In this document: positions 1-8,516 of the stretch, piece by piece | How the letters are laid out: the number at the start of each line of letters is the position of its first letter | Numbering within the stretch: the stretch's first letter is position 1 | Assembly: GCA_046328505.1 (NCBI GenBank) | Contig: JAXLWL010000003.1 | Location: forward strand, 372,001-436,000 | DNA from: JBDHWG01 sp046328505 | Lineage (GTDB): Bacteria > Chloroflexota > Anaerolineae > Epilineales > JAHCIE01 | Direction of reading: 5' to 3' | DNA length: 64,000 nt | Program-made: the position numbers and the translations under genes | Notes under the pieces: generated by a model | What the model was told of the DNA's origin: nothing | The model's input: only the letters and a program-made list of their open reading frames with translations | Database searches by the model: none

Positions 1-255
1 CTTGAGCACGCGGCGACACGCCGAGAGCCATGCGCGCGTGAAGGTGTCGTACGCGGCGAAGTCCTCGAACTGATCCCAGGCGTCATCCACGGCGTCGACC
101 TGGCTCGTGTCCGGACGGCGCAGCGCCTGGCGCAATTGCAGGTTGTACGGCGGATCGGCGAAGACAAGATCGACGCTCTTCTCCGGCAGCCCCGCCATCA
201 CCTCGATGCAGTCCCCCTGGATAATCGTGTCCAGGGGCAACACAAAGTTAGCCAC
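1..255 (-). CDS. DNA adenine methyltransferase, CcrM-like (3' part cut by window edge)
   Basis: This is the N-terminal 85 residues of a site-specific N6-adenine DNA methyltransferase; the rest lies beyond base 1. The visible start reads LPLDTIIQGDCIEVM, then DLVFADPPYNLQL, which holds the DPPY catalytic motif of the beta class (CcrM/HinfI type). It would transfer a methyl group from S-adenosylmethionine to adenine in a short DNA site. The start chosen is GTG at 255, with GAGGA three bases upstream; another in-frame GTG at 243 is possible. No restriction partner is visible, so an orphan (regulatory) enzyme or half of a restriction system are both possible. Confidence 0.85.
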   Translation of the reverse strand, partial: MANFVLPLDTIIQGDCIEVMAGLPEKSVDLVFADPPYNLQLRQALRRPDTSQVDAVDDAWDQFEDFAAYDTFTRAWLSACRRVLK

Positions 256-344
256 ACATCCTCGTTGTCGTTAGCGCAAAGCCCGTATGTCACTGCGAGA
301 CCCAACGCCCTGGTACGGTATGCTCCGACCAAAGCAACGTCCGC

Positions 345-545
345 TGTCGCCCTGAGCAACGCGAAGGGCCCCCGAATCGCCGAGGGATGCTTCGCTTCGC
401 TCCTCAGAACACACAGACCTGCGGCGTCATTGCGAGGAGGACGAAGGACGACGAAGCAATCTCTGGGGAGGCACCAGCTACCTGTGCAGGCACAGACAGT
501 CCATCGTCAGGGCGAGGGATTGCTTCGCTGACGCCCGCAATGACA
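345..545. repeat. Dispersed palindromic repeat in the 256-820 intergenic gap
   Basis: Bases 345-405 resemble part of the 140-bp repeat at 3621, 19381 and 46661 (a CTGAGC...GCGAAGGGCC...ATGCTTCGC pattern). Bases 425-545 carry the inverted pair TCATTGCGAGGAGGACGA ... GATTGCTTCG ... CGCAATGA, the main repeat family of this window. The remainder of the 565-base gap holds no supportable gene; its last 100 bases contain the promoter of the next gene. Confidence 0.7.
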
Positions 546-724
546 GCAGGGCAGTGCTCTTGTGTCGGTGCATGCCGCTCCACGTCGTCGGGGTCTCGCA
601 ATGATAGACTTTCGCTGCATATCTCGAATGACAAAGGTATACAGCCAGCGGCAGAATAGCCCAAACCCGGTGGACTGTCAAGAGCGGGTTTCGGGCCGCC
701 GGGCACATTTCGTTATGTTATCTC

Positions 725-753
725 TTGACATATCGCTCTTTCTTTGCTATACT
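725..753 (+). promoter_or_regulatory. Sigma-70 promoter of the di-haem oxidoreductase gene
   Basis: TTGACA (725-730) and TATACT (748-753) are separated by exactly 17 bases, close to the housekeeping consensus. The predicted transcript starts about 60 bases before the ATG at 821. Confidence 0.75.
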
Positions 754-820
754 GAGTTCAACTTTGCTCGGTGTTGCTACGTCTTTTTCGCTTTTCGACC
801 GCGTATAGGAATTATTCGTC

Positions 821-2242
821 ATGCTTCTCGTATTTTTCTCGCGCTACTGGCGTTTCCTCACGCTCGGCCTCGTCATCGTCGCCGCCGTCGTCATCGGCCC
901 TGTCGCCGCCGGCCCGCGATTCTCGCAGGCAGACGCCCCGGTGGCCACCTCGGTCCCGACAACACCGCCGGTGATCGTCGACGCCATCGACGCCGAGACC
1001 GACGGGGCGCCCGTCGCCCCGCACCTAGACACCGTCAAGGTGAACAGCGGCGCCCTGCCCTCGATTTTCGTGCAGCACCAGGGCGACACCCTGTTCCGCT
1101 TCATGTTCACGCGGCTCGATGGCGCGGCCAGCCGCCCTATCAACGGCAAGGAACGCAGCGGCCTGCAGCGCATGAGCGGACCGGAAAGCCAGTCGTGCAG
1201 CGCGTGTCACAGCCAGCTCACGACGGTGGACGGGCTGCTCATCCACGTGCCGGGCGGCGCCGGCGACAACGCCCTGAACACCTTCTCCCAGGCTGGCGTT
1301 CCCGACGACCCCGCCCGCGCCAACATCCGCCACACCCGCGCCATCTACGGCAGCGGTCTCAAGGAGCGGCTCGCCGAGGAAATGACCGCCGACCTCGCGC
1401 ACCTGGTGGAAACAGCGCGGGCGCAGGCGAAGCAGAGCAATTCAGCGGTCGCGGTGGACCTCCTGACCAAGGGCGTTAGCTTCGGGCGCATCACCGTGAA
1501 TCCTGACGGGACGCTCGACACACACGAGGTGCAGGGCCTCGACGCGGACCTGGTCGTGAAGCCGTTCAGCGCCAAAGGCACTGTCGCCACCCTGCGCGAG
1601 TTCACCCAGGACGCCGCCGAGCGCCACCTGGGGCTGCGCACCGTCGAGGGCAAGGCCACAGACGGCGAGCTGACTTCCGCGGACCTGACGGCCCTCGTGC
1701 TGTGGCAGGCCACGCGCCCGGTGCCGCGCCAGGTCGAGCCGCAGGATGCGCAGCGCGCGAACGACGCGCGGCGGGGCCAGGCGGTGTTCCAGCAAATTGG
1801 CTGCGCGAGCTGCCACATCCCTGCCCTGCCCCTGAACGACCCGCTCATGACCGTCACGCCGCCCGACGCTGCGCGGCCGCTGCGGACCAACCTGACGACG
1901 ACCGGCCTCAAGCCCACGGCTGGCAGCGCTCTGCCTATCGCCATCTACTCCGACCTCAAGCGCCACAACATGGGCGAGGCCCTGGCCGAGCCGCTGCCCC
2001 AGGGCAACGCCGCGCCTGAGATGTTCATCACCCGCCCACTGTGGGGTGTGGCCAGTGTTGGCCCGTGGCTGCATGATGGACGCGCCACGACGCTGAGCGA
2101 GGCCATCCTGTGGCACGGCGGGGAGGCAGAGTCGTCGCGCGCGGCGTTCGCCGGATTGCCCAAGAGCGACCAGCGCGCGCTCATGGAGTTCCTGCGCACT
2201 CTCGTTATCGATCCGTACCCAACTGATTCGCCCCAGCAATAA
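821..2242 (+). CDS. Secreted or membrane-anchored di-haem oxidoreductase (DUF1111/DHOR type)
   Basis: 473 aa. A hydrophobic N-terminus (about residues 8-30) is a signal anchor, so the enzyme acts outside the membrane. Two c-type haem sites are visible: CSACH near residue 126 and CASCH near 328. The C-terminal region has the GPWLHDGRA and LSEAILWHGGEA signatures of the di-haem 'thiol oxidoreductase'/DUF1111 group related to cytochrome c peroxidases. The natural substrate of this group is not established. ATG 821 is preceded by AGGA at 807-810 and by a strong promoter. A LysM gene follows 27 bases downstream and is probably co-transcribed. Confidence 0.85.
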   Translation: MLLVFFSRYWRFLTLGLVIVAAVVIGPVAAGPRFSQADAPVATSVPTTPPVIVDAIDAETDGAPVAPHLDTVKVNSGALPSIFVQHQGDTLFRFMFTRLDGAASRPINGKERSGLQRMSGPESQSCSACHSQLTTVDGLLIHVPGGAGDNALNTFSQAGVPDDPARANIRHTRAIYGSGLKERLAEEMTADLAHLVETARAQAKQSNSAVAVDLLTKGVSFGRITVNPDGTLDTHEVQGLDADLVVKPFSAKGTVATLREFTQDAAERHLGLRTVEGKATDGELTSADLTALVLWQATRPVPRQVEPQDAQRANDARRGQAVFQQIGCASCHIPALPLNDPLMTVTPPDAARPLRTNLTTTGLKPTAGSALPIAIYSDLKRHNMGEALAEPLPQGNAAPEMFITRPLWGVASVGPWLHDGRATTLSEAILWHGGEAESSRAAFAGLPKSDQRALMEFLRTLVIDPYPTDSPQQ

Positions 2243-2269
2243 TCCGTGTCATCCAAAGGAGACAGACCC

Positions 2270-2794
2270 ATGCACTCGTTTGCCATTCGCCTGCCTCGTC
2301 TCTCCCTGCGCTGGCGTGTCGCCCTGGCGACGCTGGCCTTCATCCTGGCCCTTGGCTTCCTGCCGGCCTCGATCTTCGCCGATCCGCTCGAAGCGACCAC
2401 CTGCTCGCACCTCGTCCAGCGAGGTGACACGCTCTACGCTATCGCGGCGAAGTACGGCACAACCGTAGCCGCGCTCGTGTCGGCAAACAATATCACCAAC
2501 CCCGGCCTCATCTGGGCGGGCGTCACGCTCAAGCTGCCCGGCTGCGGCGCGACCTCGACGGCCCCGGCCAGGCCCGCGGCGCCCACGCAGCCGGCCGCGC
2601 CCGCACAGCCCATCAAGTCCGCCGTGCCCAACGGCTGCTTCACCTGCACCATCTCGGCCGGGCAAAGCATCGCCTGGCTCGCCGACGACTACGGCTCGAG
2701 CGTCGCCGAGATCATGGCGCGCAACAACCTGACCTCGACCACCGTCTACCCCGGCCAGCGTCTCATCGTCTGCCCGACCGGCGGCAAGCACTAA
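2270..2794 (+). CDS. Secreted protein with two LysM domains
   Basis: 174 aa. A signal peptide (residues 1-37, ending near SIFA) is followed by LysM 1 (about 45-90, beginning CSHLVQRGDTLYAIAAKYG), an Ala/Pro-rich linker, and LysM 2 (about 123-170). LysM modules bind N-acetylglucosamine-containing glycans such as peptidoglycan. There is no catalytic domain, so a wall- or glycan-binding role is likely. ATG 2270 is chosen over the upstream in-frame GTG at 2246 because AAAGGAG lies 8 bases before it. Both LysM units start with a Cys and contain or flank further Cys, suggesting disulfides. Confidence 0.85.
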   Translation: MHSFAIRLPRLSLRWRVALATLAFILALGFLPASIFADPLEATTCSHLVQRGDTLYAIAAKYGTTVAALVSANNITNPGLIWAGVTLKLPGCGATSTAPARPAAPTQPAAPAQPIKSAVPNGCFTCTISAGQSIAWLADDYGSSVAEIMARNNLTSTTVYPGQRLIVCPTGGKH

Positions 2795-2799
2795 TCTCT

Positions 2800-2899
2800 C
2801 CGAGCGCCCGCCCCGTGAGCTCGGCGGGCGCTCGGAATGCCTCCCTGTTGAGTGAAAGCCCGAGGGGCTGCTATGGCGGCCAGGTCCCTCGGGCTTTCA
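2800..2899 (+). terminator. Two tandem strong hairpins after the LysM gene
   Basis: Hairpin 1 pairs 2800-2812 with 2823-2835 (13 bp, perfect). Hairpin 2 pairs 2853-2866 with 2886-2899 (14 bp, perfect, arm TGAAAGCCCGAGGG). Neither has a long T tract, but their position just after the stop supports termination or mRNA 3'-end protection. Confidence 0.6.
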
Positions 2900-3021
2900 T
2901 CCTGCCGCAGACTCCCAGTGGCACGGTAGAGCGGCAACAGAATAGACCTTGCCCCGGTCCGCAACTCCGCGTATCATTCTCCCCACGCAGCGCCCCCTGG
3001 TAGCGCTTTGTCGGAGGCTTC

Positions 3022-3612
3022 TTGGAACGCGCCCGCCTGTATGTGAGCATCTCCCCCGATCTCGCCGCTGAGCGCGAGGCCATCGGCCGCGCCGTCGCCA
3101 ACCTGCCGGTCGACGTCGGCTGGGAAGTCAGCTACACGCCCGGCGCGACCGACCCCAATGCGGCCGATCCGCGCACCGCCGCGCGTGCCCACGTCTACAT
3201 CCTGGCGCTGGGCGAGGATATTCGCGCGCCGATGGGCGTGGAGTGGGACAGCGCGCGCCGCGTGGGCCTCAAGCCCCTCGCCCTGCTCCACGACGGGCCG
3301 CGCACGCCGGCCGCCCAGGCCTTCCTCAAGGGCGTGGACGTCGAGTGGACGAGCTACAAGTCGGCGCGCGAATTGACGCACCGCGTGCAGGCCGCGCTGG
3401 CCCAGGCGCTCCTGGACCGGGCGCCCCTCTTTGGTCTCTCGACGCCAGAGTGGGAAAGCCTGAGCGGGTTGCTGAAGACGCTTCAGGAGCAAAGCGCAGC
3501 CGAGGGTGAGGACGAGCGCAGCGGCGCGGGGCAGAGCGGCGTCATCTTCGCCCCGTCCCGCGAAGCGGGCAAGGGCGGCATCGTGGTCGGCGAATCACGC
3601 AAGCCGCGATGA
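3022..3612 (+). CDS. Hypothetical protein, DUF4062/TIR-like N-terminal fold
   Basis: 196 aa, no signal peptide. The N-terminus (RLYVSISPDLAAERE, residues 4-18) and the later HVYILALGEDIRAPMGVEWD resemble DUF4062-type or TIR-like domains, which are often sensors or NAD-related modules in bacterial signalling and defence. The C-terminal 70 residues are charged and low-complexity. The start is TTG at 3022, supported by GGAGG at 3013-3017; there is no better ATG. It stands alone between repeats. The family assignment is by eye only, and no catalytic residue is claimed. Confidence 0.6.
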   Translation: MERARLYVSISPDLAAEREAIGRAVANLPVDVGWEVSYTPGATDPNAADPRTAARAHVYILALGEDIRAPMGVEWDSARRVGLKPLALLHDGPRTPAAQAFLKGVDVEWTSYKSARELTHRVQAALAQALLDRAPLFGLSTPEWESLSGLLKTLQEQSAAEGEDERSGAGQSGVIFAPSREAGKGGIVVGESRKPR

Positions 3613-3620
3613 TGTCGGGC

Positions 3621-3866
3621 CGTCGTTGCGAGCGAAGTCTACATGACCCTCGGGTCACCCGTAACCATGAAAATGTCATGCTGAGCGGAGCGAAGCATCC
3701 CGGCACCGTTGGGGGCCCTTCGCTGCGCTCAGGGCGACAGCGTGCGCTATTTTCATCTCAGCGCAGCAACCTCGCGTTCATGTGAATGACGATCTGGCGC
3801 GGCAACAGGTTGCTATTCCCTAGCGGGAGATTGCTTCGTCGTCCTATCGTCCTCCTCGCAAGGACC
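3621..3866. repeat. Compound repeat, copy 1 of the 140-bp element plus palindromic repeat
   Basis: Bases 3630-3760 match, with few changes, 19390-19515 on the same strand and 46661-46790 on the opposite strand (core: ATGAAAATGTCATGCTGAGC). It is followed by the TTGCTTCGTCGTCC...CCTCCTCGCAA half of the common palindrome. A short GTAGCAACGACTTCAGCCG motif at 3884-3902 belongs to a third family. This accounts for the whole 319-base gap. Confidence 0.8.
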
Positions 3867-3931
3867 GGAGTGGGACGCTCAATCGTAGCAACGACTTCAG
3901 CCGGCTTCCATTCAGCTAACCTGAGGGTTTC

Positions 3932-4411
3932 ATGTTCGACCAGGACCTGAGCGAGTACATCGTCAAGCTCGACCACACGGCCATCGCCGTCCACCGCATC
4001 AAGGCGGCCCTGCCCCTGTACCGCGACGTGCTGGGCGGTGAGCCGCACTCTATGGGCGACAACGAGGCCCTGGGCTTCCGATGGTTCCAGCTCGTCTACC
4101 CCGGCGGCAGTAAGGTCGAACTGCTGGAGCCTCTCAGCCCGGACGGCTTCCTCGCCAGGTTCCTGGAGCGTTACGGCGAGGGCGTCCACCACATGACATT
4201 CAAAGTGAACCGTATCGAGGAGCTGGTGCCGATCCTTCGCGAGCGTGGCCTGCGCGTGGTCGACGAGAGCTACAGCGACCCGGAGTGGAAGGAAGCCTTC
4301 ATCTCGCCCCGCTCCGCCCACGGCACCATCGTGCAAATCGCCGAGACTACCCTGAGCGACGCGGACGAGCGACGCCTCTGGAAAGCCGACGTGGAGAAGC
4401 TCAGTGACTAG
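3932..4411 (+). CDS. mce: Methylmalonyl-CoA epimerase-like VOC protein
   Basis: 159 aa, the usual length for this family. It would interconvert (2R)- and (2S)-methylmalonyl-CoA in propionate or branched-chain catabolism, before the B12-dependent mutase. The first VOC strand carries LDHTAIAV (His15), and the second half starts GVHHMTFKV (His86-87). The final metal-ligand position, normally Glu in this family, reads Gln in GTIVQIAE (residue 136), so a variant specificity is possible. It overlaps the arginase gene by 8 bases, showing co-translation. No mutase gene is in the window. Confidence 0.75.
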   Translation: MFDQDLSEYIVKLDHTAIAVHRIKAALPLYRDVLGGEPHSMGDNEALGFRWFQLVYPGGSKVELLEPLSPDGFLARFLERYGEGVHHMTFKVNRIEELVPILRERGLRVVDESYSDPEWKEAFISPRSAHGTIVQIAETTLSDADERRLWKADVEKLSD

Positions 4412-5315
4412 GCACACAGTGCGCCTGGTAGGCGTCCCGATGGACCTGGGGCAGCAGCGCCGCGGAGTCGACATGGGACCGTACGCCCTGCGCTATGCCG
4501 GGCTCTTCCCACGCCTGGCCGCCCTGGGCTATACCGTGCGCGACGACGGGAACATCTCCGTGCCCGTGCCAGAGATGACGGCCGCCAATCCCGCCCTCCA
4601 CGACCAGCCGTCAGCGCGGCACCTGCCCGCCATCGTCCAGGTGTTGACCGAGGTCCAGGCGGTTAGCCACCGCATTACGAGCGCGGGTGAGATGGGTATC
4701 TTCCTGGGCGGCGACCACTCCATCAGCGCCGGCACTATTGCCGGGCTGACCGCCGGCGACCGCCTGGGTGTCGTGTGGGTGGACGCCCATGCCGACTTCA
4801 ACACGCCTGAGACTTCGCCCTCCGGCAACGTCCACGGCATGCCCCTGGCCGCCCTGCTCGGCCGCGGGCCGGAAGCCCTCGTGAATCTTGGCGGCGCCGG
4901 ACAGGCGCTGGACCCGTCTCTGGTAGCGCTGGTCGGCGTGCGCGAGCTGGACCCAGAGGAGCGCCGCGCCTTGCAGCAGAGTGGCGTCGGCATCTTCACC
5001 ATGCGCGACATCGATGAGCGCGGCATGGCCGCCGTCGCGTACGCCGTCGTCTCGCGCCTGGCGGCGGCCGACCGCATCCACGTCAGCCTCGACCTGGACA
5101 GCCTCGACCCGGATGTCGCGCCTGGCGTCGGGACGCCGGTGCCCGGCGGCCTCACCTATCGCGAGGCGCACCTGCTCATGGAGATTCTGGCCGACACGCG
5201 CCGGGTCTCGTCGCTGGACCTGGTCGAGATTAACCCGATCCTGGACCACGGCAATCAGACCGCCGACATGGCCGTCGCCCTGGCCGCCTCACTGCTGGGC
5301 CAAAGGATACTGTGA
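4404..5315 (+). CDS. rocF: Arginase
   Basis: 303 aa, typical of arginases. It hydrolyses L-arginine to ornithine and urea with a two-manganese centre. The ligand motifs are intact: GGDHS (His105), DAHADFN (Asp128, His130, Asp132) and SLDLDSLDPDVAPG (Asp230, Asp232). The NVHGMP segment after DAHADFN is typical of arginases rather than agmatinases. GTG 4404 lies inside the epimerase gene, with GGAG at 4393-4396, so the two are translationally coupled. Confidence 0.9.
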   Translation: MTRHTVRLVGVPMDLGQQRRGVDMGPYALRYAGLFPRLAALGYTVRDDGNISVPVPEMTAANPALHDQPSARHLPAIVQVLTEVQAVSHRITSAGEMGIFLGGDHSISAGTIAGLTAGDRLGVVWVDAHADFNTPETSPSGNVHGMPLAALLGRGPEALVNLGGAGQALDPSLVALVGVRELDPEERRALQQSGVGIFTMRDIDERGMAAVAYAVVSRLAAADRIHVSLDLDSLDPDVAPGVGTPVPGGLTYREAHLLMEILADTRRVSSLDLVEINPILDHGNQTADMAVALAASLLGQRIL

Positions 5316-5358
5316 CGGGGTGACCGAGTGACGATGTGCATCTCCCCGTCACCCCGTC
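5314..5358. repeat. Perfect 11-bp hairpin after the arginase gene
   Basis: GACGGGGTGAC (5314-5324) pairs with GTCACCCCGTC (5348-5358), starting within the arginase stop codon. It may act as a terminator or be a small palindromic repeat; no T tract follows. Confidence 0.5.
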
Positions 5359-5392
5359 CCTCCTTCACGTCGTCGCAAAGGTTTGTTCTGTT

Positions 5393-5827
5393 ATGGGTGA
5401 TCCCCTTGCTTACCCGCCGCTGCACTCGGCGGAACACCTGCTGACCTCGCTCCTGGAGGAGCGCCTGCCCGACCTGCGCGGCTACCAGGCGCGGCTGAAG
5501 AGCCGGAAGTGCGTCATGGAGTTCGACCACCCGACCCCGCTCGCCCTGGCCGATGTGCAGCCCGCGGTCGATGCGATGCACGCCGCCATCGCCGCCGACT
5601 GGCCGGTTGTCATCAGTGAGATTCCCCGCGCCGAGGCGGGGCGCCTGCCCAATCTGAACGAGATCCCGGCCGACTTGCCCACCGTGCGCGTCGTCGCCAT
5701 CGGTCCGTACCCGCGCGCCTGCCGCGGTCGGCACGTCTCGCGAACGGGCGAGATCGCCGGCTTCCGCGTGACGACCTTCCAGGCGGTCGGCGATGGGCGG
5801 TATCGACTGAACTTCAGCGTGGATTAG
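5393..5827 (+). CDS. AlaX-like tRNA-editing domain protein
   Basis: 144 aa, one domain. The zinc-site pairs of the second additional domain of alanyl- and threonyl-tRNA synthetases are present: HSAEH (His11, His15) and CRGRH (Cys110, His114), the latter in the usual CxxxHVxxTGEI context. Free-standing members hydrolyse misacylated tRNA such as Ser-tRNA(Ala). The protein is short, lacking the N-terminal part of longer AlaX forms. ATG 5393 is chosen (AAAGG at about 5377-5381); an in-frame ATG at 5336 lies in the hairpin region and has no ribosome site. Confidence 0.75.
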   Translation: MGDPLAYPPLHSAEHLLTSLLEERLPDLRGYQARLKSRKCVMEFDHPTPLALADVQPAVDAMHAAIAADWPVVISEIPRAEAGRLPNLNEIPADLPTVRVVAIGPYPRACRGRHVSRTGEIAGFRVTTFQAVGDGRYRLNFSVD

Positions 5828-5835
5828 GAGAGAGC

Positions 5836-6045
5836 ATGCCAACCTACACCGTGACCCTCACGCTCAAGGTGACGACCAAAGAGGCCGACGCCGAGAAGAT
5901 CCAGAACAAGATCGCCGACCCCAAGGTTTTGGAGCGGATGCAGAACAAGGTCGAGTATGGCACGGCGACCATCGAGGTCGTCGCGGTCAAGGTCGCGCCC
6001 GCTGAGGGGCCTCAGCCGAACGCGCTCGAAGGGCAGACAGGCTGA
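5836..6045 (+). CDS. Small hypothetical protein
   Basis: 69 aa, starting eight bases after the AlaX-like gene with AGGAGAG before the ATG, so it is almost certainly co-expressed with it. Alternating polar/hydrophobic strands at the N-terminus (YTVTLTLKV) and near residues 35-55 suggest a small beta/alpha fold. The C-terminal 12 residues are likely disordered. I do not recognise a family. Confidence 0.6.
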   Translation: MPTYTVTLTLKVTTKEADAEKIQNKIADPKVLERMQNKVEYGTATIEVVAVKVAPAEGPQPNALEGQTG

Positions 6046-6117
6046 ACTGAGTTCGGGATCGTTTCTCACTTTGTCACGCCGTCACCTCGCTACTTGTCTC
6101 TTGAAAGGAGCACGCGG

Positions 6118-7320
6118 ATGCCCGCGCAACGTTTGAAAGGTCTGACTGAGTCGCTCATCCGCGAGATGACGCGCCTGGCCATTGCCCACAACGCCATCAA
6201 CCTCTCCCAGGGTTTCCCTGACTTCGCGACGCCGGCCGAGCTCAAACAGGCCGCGGCCGACGCCATCATGAGCGACCACAATCAGTACGCCATCACCTGG
6301 GGCCAGCCGGCCATGCGCCAGGCGATCGCCGACAAGCTGAACGACTGGTACGACATGGGCGTCGACGCGGAGAAGCATGTCACCGTCTGCGTCGGCGTGA
6401 CCGAAGCCATCCTCGCCACGATGATGTCCATTGTCGACCCCGGCGACGAGGTCATCATCATCGAGCCGTTCCACGAGACGTTCCTCCCGGCGACCCTGTT
6501 CGCCGGCGGTGTCCCGGTGTACTTCCCGCTGCACGCGCCCGACTTCCGCCTGGATGCCGACCGGCTGCGCCAGGTCTTCTCCCCGCGCACTCGCGCCATC
6601 ATCCTTAACACGCCCCACAACCCCGACCGGTCGTGTGTTCACCCGCGAGGAGCTACAGGGCGTCGCTGACTTGTGCCAGGAGTTCGACGTCATCGCGGTC
6701 ACCGACGAGATCTACGAGCATCGTCTACGACGGACAGCAGCACATTCCCCTGGCGACTTTCCCGGCATGCAGGAGCGCGCCGTCACGTGCAGCGGCGCCT
6801 CTCCAGACCTACGCCATCACCTTCGGCGCCTGGCCCACTACTGCATCGCCGAGATCAAGATCAGCAACGCCATCCGCGCGATCACGACTTCACCACGATT
6901 TGCGCGCCGACGCCGCTCCAGGAAGCGGCGGTGACGGCCCTGCGCTTCCCCCGCAGCTACTATGACCAGCTCCAGGCCGACTACCACGCCCGCCGCGCCC
7001 GCATGATGGCGATGCTGGACGACATCGGCTTTAAGGCGCTGACGCCGGAAGGCGCGTACTACGTCATGGCCGATTTCGGCGACCTGGGCTTCCCGACCGA
7101 CGACGACCTTGTCTTCGCCCGCTGGCTGACAACTGAAGTCGGCGTGGCCGTCGTGCCAGGCTCGTCCTTCTACAGGACACCGGGCATGGGCCGCGGCATG
7201 GTGCGCTTCGCCTTCCCCAAGAAGCTGGAAACGCTCGACGCCGCCCACGCCCGTTTGACCGCCGGCCTGGCGAAGCTCAAGACCGGCGACGCCCGCATCG
7301 CCCTACCCAGCGCGGACTAA
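6118..7320 (+). pseudogene. Class I/II aminotransferase with multiple frameshifts
   Basis: The gene would encode about 395 aa of a PLP-dependent aminotransferase. The N-terminal part reads NAINLSQGFPDFATP, then TPHNP. After this the frame is broken: one extra C near 6622, base loss near 6718 (EIYEH to IVYDG) and near 6764, a change near 6800 in the SKT(Y) catalytic-Lys motif, more near 6825-6835 (WRLGYC region) and one lost base near 6882. From about 6930 to the stop at 7320 the frame is open and normal (PEGAYYVMADFGDL ... GMVRFAFPKK). ATG 6118 has GAAAGGAG upstream. All damage lies in about 260 bases, which fits a local assembly error as well as gene decay. Confidence 0.75.
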
Positions 7321-7328
7321 GGCAGTCG

Positions 7329-7534
7329 AACCACGGAACACACGAAAGTTAGCCATGGACTGGAACCACCACTAGACGAGTGAAAATCGCTGTCACCCCG
7401 AGCGTCGCGAGGGGTCTGGACTGCGGCCCAGATGCCTCGCTGCGCTCGGCATGACAGCCCAGGGTCAATTCCAGAGGACACGCGGAATGTAATCCAAGAT
7501 TTCTGTACCCCTTTCCGTGTCTTCCGTGGTAAAC
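7329..7534. repeat. Nested intergenic repeats
   Basis: CCACGGAACACACGAAAG at about 7331 is inverted as CTTTCCGTGTCTTCCGTGG near 7515-7533. Between them lies a TGTCACCCCGAGCG...GCATGACA palindrome (7391-7455). The 'CACGGAA' family recurs near 9549, 37064 and 41547. Confidence 0.65.
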
Positions 7535-7586
7535 TCTCGGCGCCCCTTCACTCTGCTCAGGGCGACAGGGGCAAAGGACATATCTC

Positions 7587-8336
7587 ATGACGGATGACAA
7601 TCAACTGAAAATCGAAGTGTGCGTCGACTCGGTGGAGTCGGCGCTCGGCGCGCAGGCGGGCGGCGCGGACCGCGTCGAGCTGTGCGACAACCTCCTCGAA
7701 GGTGGCACGACGCCCAGCGCCGGCGCCATCGCCATCGCCCGCGCCAACCTATCCATCAAGCTGCACGTCATCATCCGCCCGCGCGGCGGCGACTTCTGCT
7801 ACTCCGACATCGACTTCGACATCATGCGCCACGACGTCGCCGTCGCGAAAGGGTTGGGCGCCGATGGCGTCGTGATCGGCATCCTGACCCCGGAAGGCGA
7901 CGTCGACAAGGCGCGCACCGCCGAGCTTATCGAGATGGCGCGGCCGATGAGCGTCACCTTCCACCGTGCCTTCGACATGACTCGGGATCCGTACCAGGCG
8001 CTCGAAGACCTCGTCGCGCTCGGCGTCGACCGCATCCTGACATCGGGCCAGGAGCCGTCGGTCATCGAGGGCCTGGACCTCATCGCCGAGCTTGTGCAGC
8101 GGGCCGGCGACCGGGTCATCATCATGCCCGGCGGCGGCACAGAGCGCAACGTCGCGAAGGTCGTCGCTCGCAGCGGCGTCCGCGAAGTCCACGTCATCGG
8201 GCCGAGGGCGGTGGACAGCCCGATGCAATACCGCAACACGCGCGTGTTCATGGGTGGCGAGCTGCGCCCGCCGGAGTACACGCGCGCAATCACCGACCCG
8301 GCGCGCATCCGCGAGCTGCGGAAGCAAGCCGGCTAA
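7587..8336 (+). CDS. cutC: Copper homeostasis protein CutC
   Basis: 249 aa TIM-barrel protein of the CutC family, a cytoplasmic protein linked to copper tolerance whose exact role is unsettled. Family signatures in order: EVCVDSVESALGAQAGGADR with ELCDNLLEGGTTPS (N-terminus), IRPRGGDFCYSD, VTFHRAFDMTRDP (mid) and MPGGGTERNV (C-terminal third). Length is normal and no interruption is seen. ATG 7587 has AAAGGA upstream. It is flanked by repeats on both sides, so it is probably a single-gene unit. Confidence 0.92.
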   Translation: MTDDNQLKIEVCVDSVESALGAQAGGADRVELCDNLLEGGTTPSAGAIAIARANLSIKLHVIIRPRGGDFCYSDIDFDIMRHDVAVAKGLGADGVVIGILTPEGDVDKARTAELIEMARPMSVTFHRAFDMTRDPYQALEDLVALGVDRILTSGQEPSVIEGLDLIAELVQRAGDRVIIMPGGGTERNVAKVVARSGVREVHVIGPRAVDSPMQYRNTRVFMGGELRPPEYTRAITDPARIRELRKQAG

Positions 8337-8356
8337 CCAGCGCCAAACGAGCCTGA

Positions 8357-8483
8357 GCTGTCATCGCGAGGAGGACGACAGGACGACGAAGCGATCTCGC
8401 GGCAAGCTAAAGTGAGGCTGTCGACGCAACAGAAAGTCATCCGTGCCACCGTGAGATTGCTTCGCCCCGCTCGCAATGACAGC
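8357..8483. repeat. Palindromic repeat with 14-bp terminal inverted ends
   Basis: GCTGTCATCGCGAG at the left end is inverted as CTCGCAATGACAGC at the right end (one mismatch). This is a clean full-length copy of the dominant repeat family. Confidence 0.75.
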
Positions 8484-8516
8484 CTGTCTCTCAACCTTGG
8501 TGAATACGGAGGAGAT

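Noticed and set aside
562..1479. 305-aa plus-strand ORF
   Set aside because: Arg/Pro/His-rich shadow of the di-haem oxidoreductase gene; no ribosome site.
6600..6900. Programmed frameshifting in the aminotransferase gene
   Set aside because: There are five or more shifts of both signs with loss of the catalytic Lys, and no single slippery site.
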